The notes below the pieces were generated by a model. It was not told the DNA's origin, made no database searches, and worked only from the letters and a program-made list of their open reading frames with translations. A program made the position numbers and the translations under genes. Shown here piece by piece: positions 16,070-24,447 of a DNA stretch of 64,000 nt. The stretch's first letter is position 1. Each line of letters begins with the position of its first letter. Origin of the DNA: UBA1479 sp002706405 (GTDB taxonomy: Bacteria > Pseudomonadota > Alphaproteobacteria > Rhodospirillales > Casp-alpha2); NCBI GenBank assembly GCA_963972255.1, contig CAXATO010000012.1, positions 109,233-173,232 on the forward strand, written 5' to 3'.

Positions 16070-17461
16070 CTATTCGCTGAACACCCGGCGGAACACGGTA
16101 TCGACCTGGGCCGAGTGATAGGCCAGGGACGAGACCTCGAACAGAGCGTTCAGTTCCTCGGGCTTGAGGAGCCGTTTGATGTCGTCGTCCCGTTCCAGGA
16201 AGAACATCAGGCGGTTGTCATAGGACTGCGCCTGTTCGTCCTCGGCATCGAGATGGGCCGGCTTGTCCGGATCGTCCGGGTCGATGCCGAAGCTTTTCCA
16301 CACCCGCATGGCGTTACGCTGCACGATGCGATAGGCGTCCTCGCGGCTGACACCCTTTTGGGTCAGGAACAGCAACACGCGCTGGGCATCGTGGATGCCG
16401 CCGAACTTGTCGATATGTTCCTTCATGTTGGCCGGATAGATGACCAGCTTTTCGACCACGCTGGCCAAGCGCGACAAGGCGAAATCGAGCGTCACCGTGG
16501 CGTCCGGGCCGATCATGCGTTCGACCGACGAATGGGAGATGTCCCGTTCGTGCCACAGGGCCACGTTTTCCAGGGCCGGGACCACGGCCATGCGTACGAT
16601 GCGCGCCAGGCCGGTGAGGTTTTCCGTCAGGATCGGGTTGCGCTTGTGGGGCATGGCGCTGGAGCCCTTTTGCCCCGGCGCGAAATATTCCTGGGCCTCG
16701 CGCACTTCCGTGCGCTGCATGTGGCGGATTTCCGTGGCCAGATTTTCCATGGAGGCGGCGACCACGCCGAGTGTCGCGAAGAACATGGCGTGACGGTCGC
16801 GGGGGATGACCTGGCTCGAAATCGGCTCCGGCGACAGGCCCATCTTTTCGGCCACGTATTCCTCGACGAAGGGGTCGATGTTGGCGAAGGTGCCGACCGC
16901 GCCGGAAATGGCGCAGGTCGCGATTTCGTCCCGCGCGTTTTCCAGGCGCCAGCGCGCGCGTTGGAATTCCGCATAAAACCGCGCCAGCTTCAGGCCCACG
17001 GTCGTCGGCTCGGCATGGATGCCGTGGCTGCGGCCCATGACCGGGGTCATCTTGTGTTCCAGGGCGCGGGTCTTCAGCGCCGCCAGAACCTTGTCGATGT
17101 CGTCGAGCAGGATCGTCGCCGCCTGCTTCAACTGCACGGCCAGGCAGGTGTCCAAAACGTCCGATGAGGTCATGCCCTGGTGGACGAAGCGGGCGTCATC
17201 GCCGATATGCTCCGCCAGTTCCGTGGTGAAGGCGATGACGTCGTGCTTGGTCTCGCGCTCGATCTCGTCGATGCGGTCGATGCGCGCGCCGTCATAGGGC
17301 TTGTTGCCCTTTTCCCAGACGGTCTGGGCGGCCTCTTTCGGGATCACGCCCAACTGGGCCTGCGCATCGCAGGCATGGGCCTCGATCTCAAACCAGATGC
17401 GGAACTTGTTGGCGGGCTCCCAAATGGCGGCCATCTGGGGGCGGGAATAGCGCGGGATCAT
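16070..17461 (-). CDS. purB: Adenylosuccinate lyase
   Basis: PurB cleaves SAICAR to AICAR and adenylosuccinate to AMP, releasing fumarate in both cases. The 463-residue protein has the superfamily signature GSSAMPHKRNP near residue 260. The catalytic histidine regions are MTSSDVLDT and GRSHGIHAEPT. It is of the shorter Bacillus-type class rather than the E. coli type. It begins MIPRYSRPQMAAIW, typical for alphaproteobacteria. It lies upstream of the purC-S-Q unit but is separated from it by the NRDE gene and a plus-strand gene. Confidence 0.96.
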   Translation of the reverse strand: MIPRYSRPQMAAIWEPANKFRIWFEIEAHACDAQAQLGVIPKEAAQTVWEKGNKPYDGARIDRIDEIERETKHDVIAFTTELAEHIGDDARFVHQGMTSSDVLDTCLAVQLKQAATILLDDIDKVLAALKTRALEHKMTPVMGRSHGIHAEPTTVGLKLARFYAEFQRARWRLENARDEIATCAISGAVGTFANIDPFVEEYVAEKMGLSPEPISSQVIPRDRHAMFFATLGVVAASMENLATEIRHMQRTEVREAQEYFAPGQKGSSAMPHKRNPILTENLTGLARIVRMAVVPALENVALWHERDISHSSVERMIGPDATVTLDFALSRLASVVEKLVIYPANMKEHIDKFGGIHDAQRVLLFLTQKGVSREDAYRIVQRNAMRVWKSFGIDPDDPDKPAHLDAEDEQAQSYDNRLMFFLERDDDIKRLLKPEELNALFEVSSLAYHSAQVDTVFRRVFSE

Positions 17462-17597
17462 GGAAACTCCGTTTCAGGCGGGAAATTATAGTCTGGACGG
17501 CGGCGCGGACAAGCGGACATGCCAGACTGGGGCGGATTTGAAAAGACCCGACCGTCGATTTCCGCGAATTTACGGCATTCCGGGATATATTCAGGCC

Positions 17598-18596
17598 ATG
17601 GATGACCTCAGCACCCCCGCCGATCTTCCGGTGATTCCCCTGGTCGACGCCGGGCAAGGCGGCCCGCCCGCCGTGGCCGAGGCCGAACGGGCGCGGTTCA
17701 CGGACCTGTTCCGCGCGGGCCGCGACCATTACGGCCCCCTGTTCCTGGGCCTGGGTGACCGGCTGACCAAACGCTGGCTCGCCGATTGTCCGACGCCCTA
17801 CCGCGCCGATCTCGACGCCTGCGCGGCCCAATTGGACCACGCGGGGGTCTACATGCTGAACCTCAGCTATGAATGGTCGTGCACCACGGCCGTGGGCCGC
17901 CCGCCGTCGGGCCGCGGCAATCGCATGCTGCGCACCCTCGACTGGCCGCTCCACGGCCTGGGCCGCAACGTGATCGTCGCACGGCAGGGGGGCGGCGCGG
18001 GGGACTGGCTCAACGTTACCTGGCCGGGGTTCGTGGGCGTGGCTACGGCCATGGCGCCGGGGCGCTTCGCAGCGGCGCTCAACCAGCCGCCCATGAAGAC
18101 GTGCACCACCAGTTGCTGGCTTGACTGGGCGATCGAGCGGACCCGGGTGTGGCGGCGGCGCCTGATGCCGCCGACGCATCTGTTGCGCCTGGCCTTCGAG
18201 ACCTGCCCAACCTACGAGGCGGCGAAAACCCTGCTGACCGAAACGCCGATCGCGGTGCCGGCCTTTTTCTCCCTGTCGGGAACGGCGCCCCATGAGGGCT
18301 GCGTCATCGAGCGCACGGAAACCGACGCCTTCATCCGTGACGGCGGCAGCGCCGCCATCGCCAACCATTGGGTCGTGGGGCCCTTCACGGGCCGCTCGCG
18401 GGGCTATGACAGCCCGGGCCGCTTCGCCCGGATGGAAGCCAGCCGGGACGGGGTCGAAGACGGTTTCGACTGGGTCGTCCCGCCGATCCTCAACCCAACC
18501 ACGCGGCTTGCCGTGACCGCCAACGCCGCCACGGGGGGACTGCGGGTGCGTGGATACGAGACCGCGGGGGCCGCGACCCGCGACTTCATCCTGTGA
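17598..18596 (+). CDS. Acid-ceramidase/NAAA-like Ntn hydrolase
   Basis: A 332-residue protein resembling the cysteine-nucleophile branch of linear amide hydrolases (acid ceramidase, N-acylethanolamine amidase, choloylglycine hydrolase). The likely nucleophile is C95 in SYEWSCTTAV. It is followed about 17 residues later by LRTLDWP (111-117), which matches the arginine-aspartate motif of this fold. The segment WPGFVGVATAMAPGRFAAALNQPP, read as WPGFVGVATAMAPG and AAALNQP, also fits. In the animal enzymes the protein self-cleaves before the cysteine; that may occur here after S94. No secretion signal is apparent. Substrate unknown. Start ATG 17598 places the domain normally. Confidence 0.72.
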   Translation: MDDLSTPADLPVIPLVDAGQGGPPAVAEAERARFTDLFRAGRDHYGPLFLGLGDRLTKRWLADCPTPYRADLDACAAQLDHAGVYMLNLSYEWSCTTAVGRPPSGRGNRMLRTLDWPLHGLGRNVIVARQGGGAGDWLNVTWPGFVGVATAMAPGRFAAALNQPPMKTCTTSCWLDWAIERTRVWRRRLMPPTHLLRLAFETCPTYEAAKTLLTETPIAVPAFFSLSGTAPHEGCVIERTETDAFIRDGGSAAIANHWVVGPFTGRSRGYDSPGRFARMEASRDGVEDGFDWVVPPILNPTTRLAVTANAATGGLRVRGYETAGAATRDFIL

Positions 18597-18686
18597 CTTT
18601 GATCATTGACGGTCGGGCCCGGGTTATTAGACTGCCGGTCCCGGGGGGGCTCCTGGAATTGCGTGACGCAAGTTGAGGAGACATCC

Positions 18687-20054
18687 ATGAACCTGTTCAC
18701 CCTGCTGAAGGGGCGTGCGGCCGAACGCCGGCCGATCCGCGTCGGTCTGATCGGCGCCGGCAAGTTCGGCTCCATGTACCTGGCCCAGGCGCCGAAAACG
18801 CCGGGTGTGCACGTCGCGGGCGTGGTCGATCTGAGCCCCGCCAACGCGCGGGCCAATCTGGACCGGGTCGGCTGGTCGGCGGCACGCACCAACGTGCCCT
18901 CGCTCGACGCCGCCCTCGCCTCCGGCCAGACCTATCTATCCGACGATTGGCAGGCCCTGATCATTCATCCGGACATCGACATCATCGTCGAATGCACGGG
19001 CAACCCCGTGGCCGCGGTCGACCATTGCCTGGCGGCCTTCGCCGCCGGCAAGCATGTCGTCAACGTGACGGTCGAAGCCGATGCTTTCTGCGGCCCCCTG
19101 CTGGCGGCCAAGGCCGGGGACGCCGGGGTGATCTATTCGCTCGCCTACGGGGATCAGCCGGCGCTGGCCTGTGAGCTGGTCGACTGGGCGCGCACGGCGG
19201 GCTTTCCCGTGGTGGCCGCCGGGCGCGGCCACAAATGGCTGCCGCATTTCCGGGAATCGACGCCGGACACCGTGTGGGACCATTGGGGGCTGACCGCCGA
19301 ACAGGCCCAGGCCGGGGGCCTCAACCCCAAGATGTTCAACGCCTTCCTCGACGGCTCCAAACCGGCGATCGAGACCGCCGCCATCGCCAACGCGACGGGG
19401 CTGGAAGCGCCCGAGGATGGCCTCGCCTTTCCGCCCGGATCCATCGACGACATCCCGACCCTGATGCGCCCCCGCGACGAGGGCGGGGTTCTGGAAAAGA
19501 AGGGCCTGGTCGAGGCCGTTGCCTCCCTGCGCCCCGACGGCACGCCGATCCCCCACGATATCCGCAAGGGTGTCTGGGTCTGTGTCGAGGCCGATACGGA
19601 CTATATCCGCCGCTGTTTCGAGGAATATCAGGTCACCACCGACCCCTCCGGCCGCTACATGTGCAATTACAAGAAATGGCACATGATCGGCCTGGAACTG
19701 GGCCTTTCCGTCGCCTCCATCGGCCTGCGCGGCGAGCCGACGGGCGTGGCCACCTGTTTCAATGCCGACGTGGTGGCGACGGCCAAACGTGCCCTGGCCC
19801 CTGGCGACATGCTCGACGGCGAGGGCGGGGCGACCGTGTTCGGCAAGCTGCAGCCGGCGGTCAAATCCATGGCCGACGGGCGCCTGCCCCTGGGCCTCGC
19901 CCATCAGCTGAAGGTCGTCCGCCCCGTGGCCAAGGACGCCATGCTGACCTGGGACGACGTCGCCGTGGACGAAAGCCTGAGCGCCACGCAGATCCGCCGC
20001 GAGATGGAAGCCATGTTCGGCGGCGGCAGGGCGGGGACGCGCCTGGCGGGCTGA
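18687..20054 (+). CDS. SAF-domain NAD(P)-binding oxidoreductase
   Basis: The 455-residue protein has an N-terminal Rossmann fold (VGLIGAGKFGSMYLAQ, about residues 20-35) like homoserine dehydrogenase. A middle catalytic region follows, and the C-terminus (PGDMLDGEGG ... LPLGLAHQLKV) resembles the SAF domain found in sugar-acid and antifreeze-like proteins. Such fusions occur in carbohydrate catabolic clusters and are thought to oxidise branched or modified sugars. ATG 18687 follows GAGGAG by six bases. It stands beside a CBS-domain gene and an amidase rather than a sugar operon, so the substrate is not inferred. Confidence 0.8.
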   Translation: MNLFTLLKGRAAERRPIRVGLIGAGKFGSMYLAQAPKTPGVHVAGVVDLSPANARANLDRVGWSAARTNVPSLDAALASGQTYLSDDWQALIIHPDIDIIVECTGNPVAAVDHCLAAFAAGKHVVNVTVEADAFCGPLLAAKAGDAGVIYSLAYGDQPALACELVDWARTAGFPVVAAGRGHKWLPHFRESTPDTVWDHWGLTAEQAQAGGLNPKMFNAFLDGSKPAIETAAIANATGLEAPEDGLAFPPGSIDDIPTLMRPRDEGGVLEKKGLVEAVASLRPDGTPIPHDIRKGVWVCVEADTDYIRRCFEEYQVTTDPSGRYMCNYKKWHMIGLELGLSVASIGLRGEPTGVATCFNADVVATAKRALAPGDMLDGEGGATVFGKLQPAVKSMADGRLPLGLAHQLKVVRPVAKDAMLTWDDVAVDESLSATQIRREMEAMFGGGRAGTRLAG

Positions 20055-20132
20055 CTGCCGGCGCATTCTTGCGATCTGTCAGGATGCGGTCACCCGGCGG
20101 GCCTAGAACGGGGGAAGCGAGAAAGAGGATTT

Positions 20133-20627
20133 ATGGAACAACACATGCCTGACGACGGGGGAAGCATCCCCAAGACCGTCCGCCGCCTGGTCGAGGAAAA
20201 GGGCTCGGCCGTCTCGACCATTTCACCCGACGATCTGGCGGTCGATGCTGCCCGCATGATGGCGGAAGAAAAGATCGGCGTTCTGGTCTGCTGCGACGAC
20301 CCGACGGTTGTTTCGGGCGTCATTTCCGAGCGCGACATCGTGCGCGTGTTCGCCGAACACCCGGAAGGGGTCGGGACCATGCTGGTCCACGACGTGATGA
20401 CCAAGGACGTCCAGACCTGCCACATGGACGACGAGATTTCGACAGCCATGGCGATCATGCAGCAAGGCGGGTTCCGCCATCTGCCCGTCGTCGACGACGG
20501 CCGCCTGCGCGCCCTGATCAGCGCCACCGACATCCTGATGTTCTACATGAAATACGCCAGCCTCAACGACCGCCAGGTCATCCTGGCGATCATCCTGGAA
20601 TCCGGGTTGGTCTATCCCGGTGGATGA
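20133..20627 (+). CDS. CBS domain-containing protein
   Basis: The 164-residue protein consists mainly of a CBS pair (Bateman module), about residues 20-145. The two halves read VSTISPDDLAVDAARMMAEE and DVMTKDVQTCHMDDEIST, each followed by an LPVVDDG- or SERDIVR-type strand-turn. Bateman modules bind adenine nucleotides and sense energy charge. No catalytic domain is attached, as in many stand-alone alphaproteobacterial CBS proteins. A GAAAGAGG site lies upstream of ATG 20133. It may be independent of the preceding oxidoreductase (78-bp gap). Confidence 0.92.
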   Translation: MEQHMPDDGGSIPKTVRRLVEEKGSAVSTISPDDLAVDAARMMAEEKIGVLVCCDDPTVVSGVISERDIVRVFAEHPEGVGTMLVHDVMTKDVQTCHMDDEISTAMAIMQQGGFRHLPVVDDGRLRALISATDILMFYMKYASLNDRQVILAIILESGLVYPGG

Positions 20628-20794
20628 GCGGCCGGGCTGTCTGCTGATAATCATCGGCCGGCATTTCGAGAGCATCAAGCCTTGTTCGCTGAGCCAAATA
20701 AGTCGGTAGATTGAGCCCGATTTCTTCAGCATGTTGCCCGCTTTTTAAAAGAGACCGACAGAGGGCAAGAATGCCGCTCTGCCGCACTCACTTT

Positions 20795-21292
20795 TTAGTC
20801 CGCGTAGGCGCCAGCTGAATACGTCAGTTCATAGCTGTGGCTATATATTTCGAATACGATGCCGAACGGGTCTTCAACGTAGACCATGCGGTACGGCTTT
20901 TTGCCTGGAAAATACTCACGTATGGGCATTCTCTGCTTGCCACCGGCCGCGACGATCTTTTCTGCGAGTCCCTCGACATCTGGGTCTTGCACACAGAAAT
21001 GAAACATTCCGGTCTTACGGTACTCGAGATTATCGGCAGGGGTTTGGTTGTCCGCAAACTCAAAAAGTTCAATGCCAATGCGATCCGCTGTCGACATATG
21101 CGCAATGCGTAATTTGCCCCATCCACTCCCAAAGACATCGGTGCACATTTGGCCGATGTCGCTGTCATCTTCGATCAACTCCGTTGGCTCCATAATTACG
21201 TAGAAGCCCAACACGTCTGAATAAAATTTTACCGCCGCCTCCAGGTCCGGGACTGACAAGCCGATATGCGAAAAGCTCTTGGGATAGGTCAT
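20795..21292 (-). CDS. VOC family (glyoxalase-like) metalloprotein
   Basis: A 165-residue two-module VOC protein. Likely metal ligands are H9 (FSHIGLSV), the glutamate in GIELFEF, the histidine in MFHFCVQD and the glutamate in GIVFEIYSH. Such proteins act as glyoxalases, extradiol dioxygenases or isomerases. The C-terminal PYRMVYVEDPFG is typical. Base composition is markedly more AT-rich than neighbouring genes, and the same is true of the divergent LysR gene. The pair looks like a transferred regulator-enzyme unit, with LysR controlling this gene from the shared region. Exact reaction unknown. Confidence 0.88.
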   Translation of the reverse strand: MTYPKSFSHIGLSVPDLEAAVKFYSDVLGFYVIMEPTELIEDDSDIGQMCTDVFGSGWGKLRIAHMSTADRIGIELFEFADNQTPADNLEYRKTGMFHFCVQDPDVEGLAEKIVAAGGKQRMPIREYFPGKKPYRMVYVEDPFGIVFEIYSHSYELTYSAGAYAD

Positions 21293-21355
21293 GGTGTATC
21301 TCGCCGTATTGTGATCTGAAGACGGAAAGATAAGGCTATCATTGCAGAATAAAAA

Positions 21356-21398
21356 ATTATGATATTTAATATTTTGTATAATTTTGGATTATCATAAT
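21356..21398. promoter_or_regulatory. Inverted repeat operator between VOC gene and lysR
   Basis: ATTATGATA (21356-21364) and TATCATAAT (21390-21398) form a perfect 9-bp inverted repeat with a 25-base spacer. The right arm overlaps the LysR start codon at 21397. The spacer is very AT-rich. Binding of the LysR protein here could repress its own gene while activating the divergent VOC gene. Confidence 0.6.
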
Positions 21399-22293
21399 GT
21401 TGAATTCTCAGTGGCTAAGAACGTATGTCACCCTTGCTGATGAGGGAAGTTTTACGCAAACCGCCATCCTATTAAATATGACGCAGCCCGGCGTATCCCA
21501 GCACTTAAAGAAACTCGAACTCTCTGTCGGGGTGCCTTTGGTGCAGCGTATTGGTAAGAAAATTATATTAACGGATGCGGGGCGCGCGATATATGAGCTT
21601 GGGCGTCGACGCTTTGCCGAAGAGAAGAAGCTACTCGAGTCAATTGGCGAGGACTTGCCTGATGTTGGTCGCGTTGGGATAGGCTGTTCTGGAAGTTTCG
21701 CGACATTACTTTACGCACAATTGATGCCGAAAATTGTGGCCGCAAAAGAACTTCAAATTGAACTGCGTGCTGCACCGCATTCGGACATCGTTGATTCTGT
21801 TATCAACGGGCAGCTTGATATTGGCGTGATAAATTATGCCCCTGATGGCGAAGCCTTGAACGGCCAGAAAATTGGGCACGAAGACTTGTGCCTTATAACG
21901 CCGAAATCCGTTGGATCAGATGCACCGGATTTTCCGGAGCTCCAAGCGTTGGGATTTATTGGCCATCCAGATGGTCAGCGTTATGCCGAAATGCTAATGC
22001 CCAAAAATTTTCGTGGCTTCACGGGGTTTTCGAAAATGCGTTTGCGCGGCTTCGTCAACCAAATTACACAAATCCCAACACCTGTCGCTGCAGGCGCAGG
22101 TTATACAATTTTACCCCGTAGTGGCGTCGATAGCTTTCCAGATTATAAAGCGCTTTCTATTGCCCGATTGAGGCGACCTGTTCGTCATGAACTTTGGGTC
22201 ATCCACCGAGCCGGCCGGTTGCTGCCGGCGCGGTGTTCCTGGGCAATAAAGGAAATCCAAAAATTGGCCGATAGGTTGTCTGTCATCACCTAG
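21397..22293 (+). CDS. LysR family transcriptional regulator
   Basis: A 298-residue regulator with the N-terminal winged helix-turn-helix (residues 1-60: SFTQTAILLNMTQPGVSQHL). A periplasmic-binding-like effector domain follows (about 90-295). Codon use and base composition are AT-rich compared with the rest of the window, as in the divergent VOC gene. LysR proteins normally control a divergently transcribed neighbour, here the VOC gene 104 bp away. ATG 21397 lies inside an inverted repeat arm, consistent with autoregulation. Effector unknown. Confidence 0.93.
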   Translation: MLNSQWLRTYVTLADEGSFTQTAILLNMTQPGVSQHLKKLELSVGVPLVQRIGKKIILTDAGRAIYELGRRRFAEEKKLLESIGEDLPDVGRVGIGCSGSFATLLYAQLMPKIVAAKELQIELRAAPHSDIVDSVINGQLDIGVINYAPDGEALNGQKIGHEDLCLITPKSVGSDAPDFPELQALGFIGHPDGQRYAEMLMPKNFRGFTGFSKMRLRGFVNQITQIPTPVAAGAGYTILPRSGVDSFPDYKALSIARLRRPVRHELWVIHRAGRLLPARCSWAIKEIQKLADRLSVIT

Positions 22294-22414
22294 ATACCAG
22301 CGGATTGATGGATCGAATTTTGATTCTCTGAACTGGGAAGCAGCTTTATCGAACCAACAAAAACGTCAAATGCCGATCGTCCGCTTTTGCCGCGAACGAC
22401 CGCGTCGCCGTTGG

Positions 22415-23119
22415 TTAGCGCGCCGCCGGGCGGGGCGCATCCGCATAGGCGGACGAGTCGTAGGACCTGGTGCCGTCGAGCGGGTCCAGCCAATAGCCGG
22501 AGCTGATGATCTCGATCGTCATGACGTTGTCGCCGGCCGGGACGGCGCGGACAATCCACACGACCTCGGCGGCTTCGGGAAAGGACACGCCGGCCAGTTG
22601 GTCGCCGTAAAGCCGGTGCAGCACGGCGTCGGGCTCCATGCCGTCGGCGAGCAGACGGACGACGAAGGTCTCGTCCGGCGCCGGGCTCAGCAGTGCCTTG
22701 GCGGCGGCGTTCACGGCGGTGACTTCAAGTTCGACGCGGACCGCGTCGGGTTTCGGGAACAGGTTGGGAAAGGCCGCGTAGAGCAGGCCGCCGACCGTGA
22801 ACAGGCGTTCGTGGAGGGCGGAATTGGAATATTCCTCCCACAGCTTTTCCTCCTGCATCTCGCCGGCGATGTTGCGCATCTGCCCGTCGCGCAGCACGTC
22901 GCTCATTTCGTGCTTGAGCACCTGATAGGCGGCTTCCTCGGGCGCTAGCCCTTGCAGGGCAAGCAGGCACATGTCGCGCGTGTCGTCGTCGCTCAGGCCG
23001 CTCTGATCACCGTAATCCATGGCGTCGAGCAGGGCCGCGTAATGACCGACGGTCCGCGCCCCCTCGATCTCCATGATGTTGGAGAAGCTGAGGACCCGAA
23101 CCCGAAATTCCGTTTTCAT
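22415..23119 (-). CDS. Protein of unknown function (234 aa)
   Basis: No domain was recognised. The 234-residue product is soluble and rich in acidic residues, with no signal peptide or membrane segment. The N-terminal half is mainly helical (TVGHYAALLDAMDYG, APEEAAYQVLKHEMSDVL). It has the segment NALHERLF-like (SNSALHERLF) and a later beta-rich half. The last 25 residues (SSGYWLDPLDGTRSYD) are tryptophan- and tyrosine-containing and may be a small motif of their own. Base composition fits the GC-rich host, unlike the adjacent LysR gene. It is a single-gene unit; function cannot be inferred. Confidence 0.7.
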   Translation of the reverse strand: MKTEFRVRVLSFSNIMEIEGARTVGHYAALLDAMDYGDQSGLSDDDTRDMCLLALQGLAPEEAAYQVLKHEMSDVLRDGQMRNIAGEMQEEKLWEEYSNSALHERLFTVGGLLYAAFPNLFPKPDAVRVELEVTAVNAAAKALLSPAPDETFVVRLLADGMEPDAVLHRLYGDQLAGVSFPEAAEVVWIVRAVPAGDNVMTIEIISSGYWLDPLDGTRSYDSSAYADAPRPAAR

Positions 23120-23195
23120 CCTGCGTCCGCCCTGTTCTGCGCGAATTGATCCTGCCCGACTGTATAGCAGGCTCTTTGCCCGGCCGGTTGATGGT

Positions 23196-23630
23196 TCAGG
23201 TGTCGACGGTTTCCCGGCCCTCGCCGCCGAACCGGGTGGCGGCCCAGCCGATGGCGAGGCCGACCACCGCCCCCTCGGCCACGAACCACCAGGGCGAGGC
23301 GAGCGGGCTGCCGAAGCCGAAGATGTTGATCAGCACGGCTTCCATGAAATCATAGGCGAAGAAGGTCAGCACGAAGTTCATCCAGGCGCCCAGGATCGTC
23401 GATCGTGCCCACCAGGGCAGCGGCAGATGCAGCACCGGATGCCAGGTGACAACGCCGGCCAGCCCGATGATCGCGCCCAGGGTCGTGTACCAGAACAGGA
23501 TGCCGAACCGCACCAACCAGCCCACGTCGGCCATGAAATAGGGAAAGCTGAGAAAGCCGGCGAGCCCGACCAGGAAGCCGAGCGCCTTGCCGATGGCGAT
23601 GCGGGTGACGAGGGACGGGCGGTCGAACAT
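23196..23630 (-). CDS. Small integral membrane protein of unknown function
   Basis: About 144 residues with roughly four hydrophobic segments (GKALGFLVGLAGFLSFPYFM, FGILFWYTTLGAIIGLAGVV, ILGAWMNFVLTFFAYDFM and WFVAEGAVVGLAIGWAAT). The start is uncertain: GTG or ATG choices occur between 23672 and 23630, and MFDRPSLV is the most likely beginning. A GTG at the upstream end would add a short unconserved leader. Several aromatic residues near segment ends suggest a simple helical bundle. No transport motif was recognised. The adjacent genes do not form an operon with it. Confidence 0.6.
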   Translation of the reverse strand: MFDRPSLVTRIAIGKALGFLVGLAGFLSFPYFMADVGWLVRFGILFWYTTLGAIIGLAGVVTWHPVLHLPLPWWARSTILGAWMNFVLTFFAYDFMEAVLINIFGFGSPLASPWWFVAEGAVVGLAIGWAATRFGGEGRETVDT

Positions 23631-23720
23631 GGGCGGGGTCTCCATCAATGTGACGAAGAACCAGCCTAGCATTCCGGCGGGGGCCTGCCTTGATCTGGGT
23701 TAAGTCCCGCCGGCGATCAG

Positions 23721-23779
23721 GTGCCTGGGATCATGTGGCCGGGATCATGTGCCCGGGATCATGTGCCCGGGATCATGTG
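23721..23779. repeat. 14-bp tandem repeat overlapping the flavin reductase stop
   Basis: Four copies of a 14-bp unit stand in tandem: GTGCCTGGGATCAT, GTGGCCGGGATCAT and two exact copies of GTGCCCGGGATCAT, plus a partial GTG. The stop codon of the flavin reductase gene (23775-23773, minus) lies inside the last unit. As 14 is not a multiple of three, copy-number change would alter only the 3' untranslated end or the last codons. Confidence 0.9.
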
Positions 23780-24414
23780 TAAGGATGAAAGCCCGGCCGT
23801 TCCATGGTGAACACGGTGTCGTCGGTCACTTCCGAATAGTCCTGATAGCCCATGCGCGCGATGGGGTGCAGCTTGCCGATGTCGATCTGGCCGTTGTCCA
23901 TGATCAGGTCGTCGGCGATATGGATGCCCACGACTTCGCCGAACACCACGGTGTAAAGGTGTTCGCCCTTGGTGTTGGGCAGTTCCACCGACTGCACGAC
24001 CTTGCATTCGAACTGGATCGGCGATTCCTTGACGCGCGGCGGCTTGACCAGGGTCGAGGCGATGGGCGTCAGCCCGGCCAGGGCCATTTCGTCCTGATCC
24101 GGGCCCAGGTCGGCGGAGGTCTGGTTCATGGCCTCGCGGGTGTCCCAGGTCGCGAAGTTATGCACGAATTCGCCGGTTTCCAGTGCGTTGCGCAGGGAAT
24201 CCTTGCGCCCGTCGGTCCCTTCGATGCGGCTGGCACCGGCCGAGAACATGACGGTCGGCGGGTTGTAGGCGACGCCGTTGAAAAAGCTGTAGGGCGCCAG
24301 GTTCACGTTGCCCGCCTGATCGACGGTGGTGATCCAACCGATGGGCCGGGGCACGACCAGGCTGTTGAAGGGGTTCTTGGCCAGACCGTGGCCGTCCTTG
24401 GGCTCGTAAAACAT
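23773..24414 (-). CDS. Flavin reductase family protein
   Basis: A 213-residue member of the flavin reductase (FMN-binding split barrel) family. It shows NPFNSLVVPRPIGWITT and NLAPYSFFNGVAYNPPTVMF, the conserved flavin-binding opening. PTVMFSAG and the EFVHNFAT segment follow. Such enzymes reduce FMN with NAD(P)H for a partner oxygenase or use the cofactor themselves. It lies 33 bp downstream of an MFS transporter gene on the same strand, suggesting uptake and oxidation of one compound. A 14-bp tandem repeat overlaps its stop codon. Substrate unknown. Confidence 0.88.
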   Translation of the reverse strand: MFYEPKDGHGLAKNPFNSLVVPRPIGWITTVDQAGNVNLAPYSFFNGVAYNPPTVMFSAGASRIEGTDGRKDSLRNALETGEFVHNFATWDTREAMNQTSADLGPDQDEMALAGLTPIASTLVKPPRVKESPIQFECKVVQSVELPNTKGEHLYTVVFGEVVGIHIADDLIMDNGQIDIGKLHPIARMGYQDYSEVTDDTVFTMERPGFHPYT

Positions 24415-24447
24415 GGGTATTTCCTTTTAGGCTGGAGCGCGTGAGCG

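Noticed and set aside
20590..20787. 65-codon minus-strand frame between the CBS and VOC genes
   Set aside because: No RBS or homology was recognisable; it overlaps the CBS gene end and may be a decayed fragment at most.
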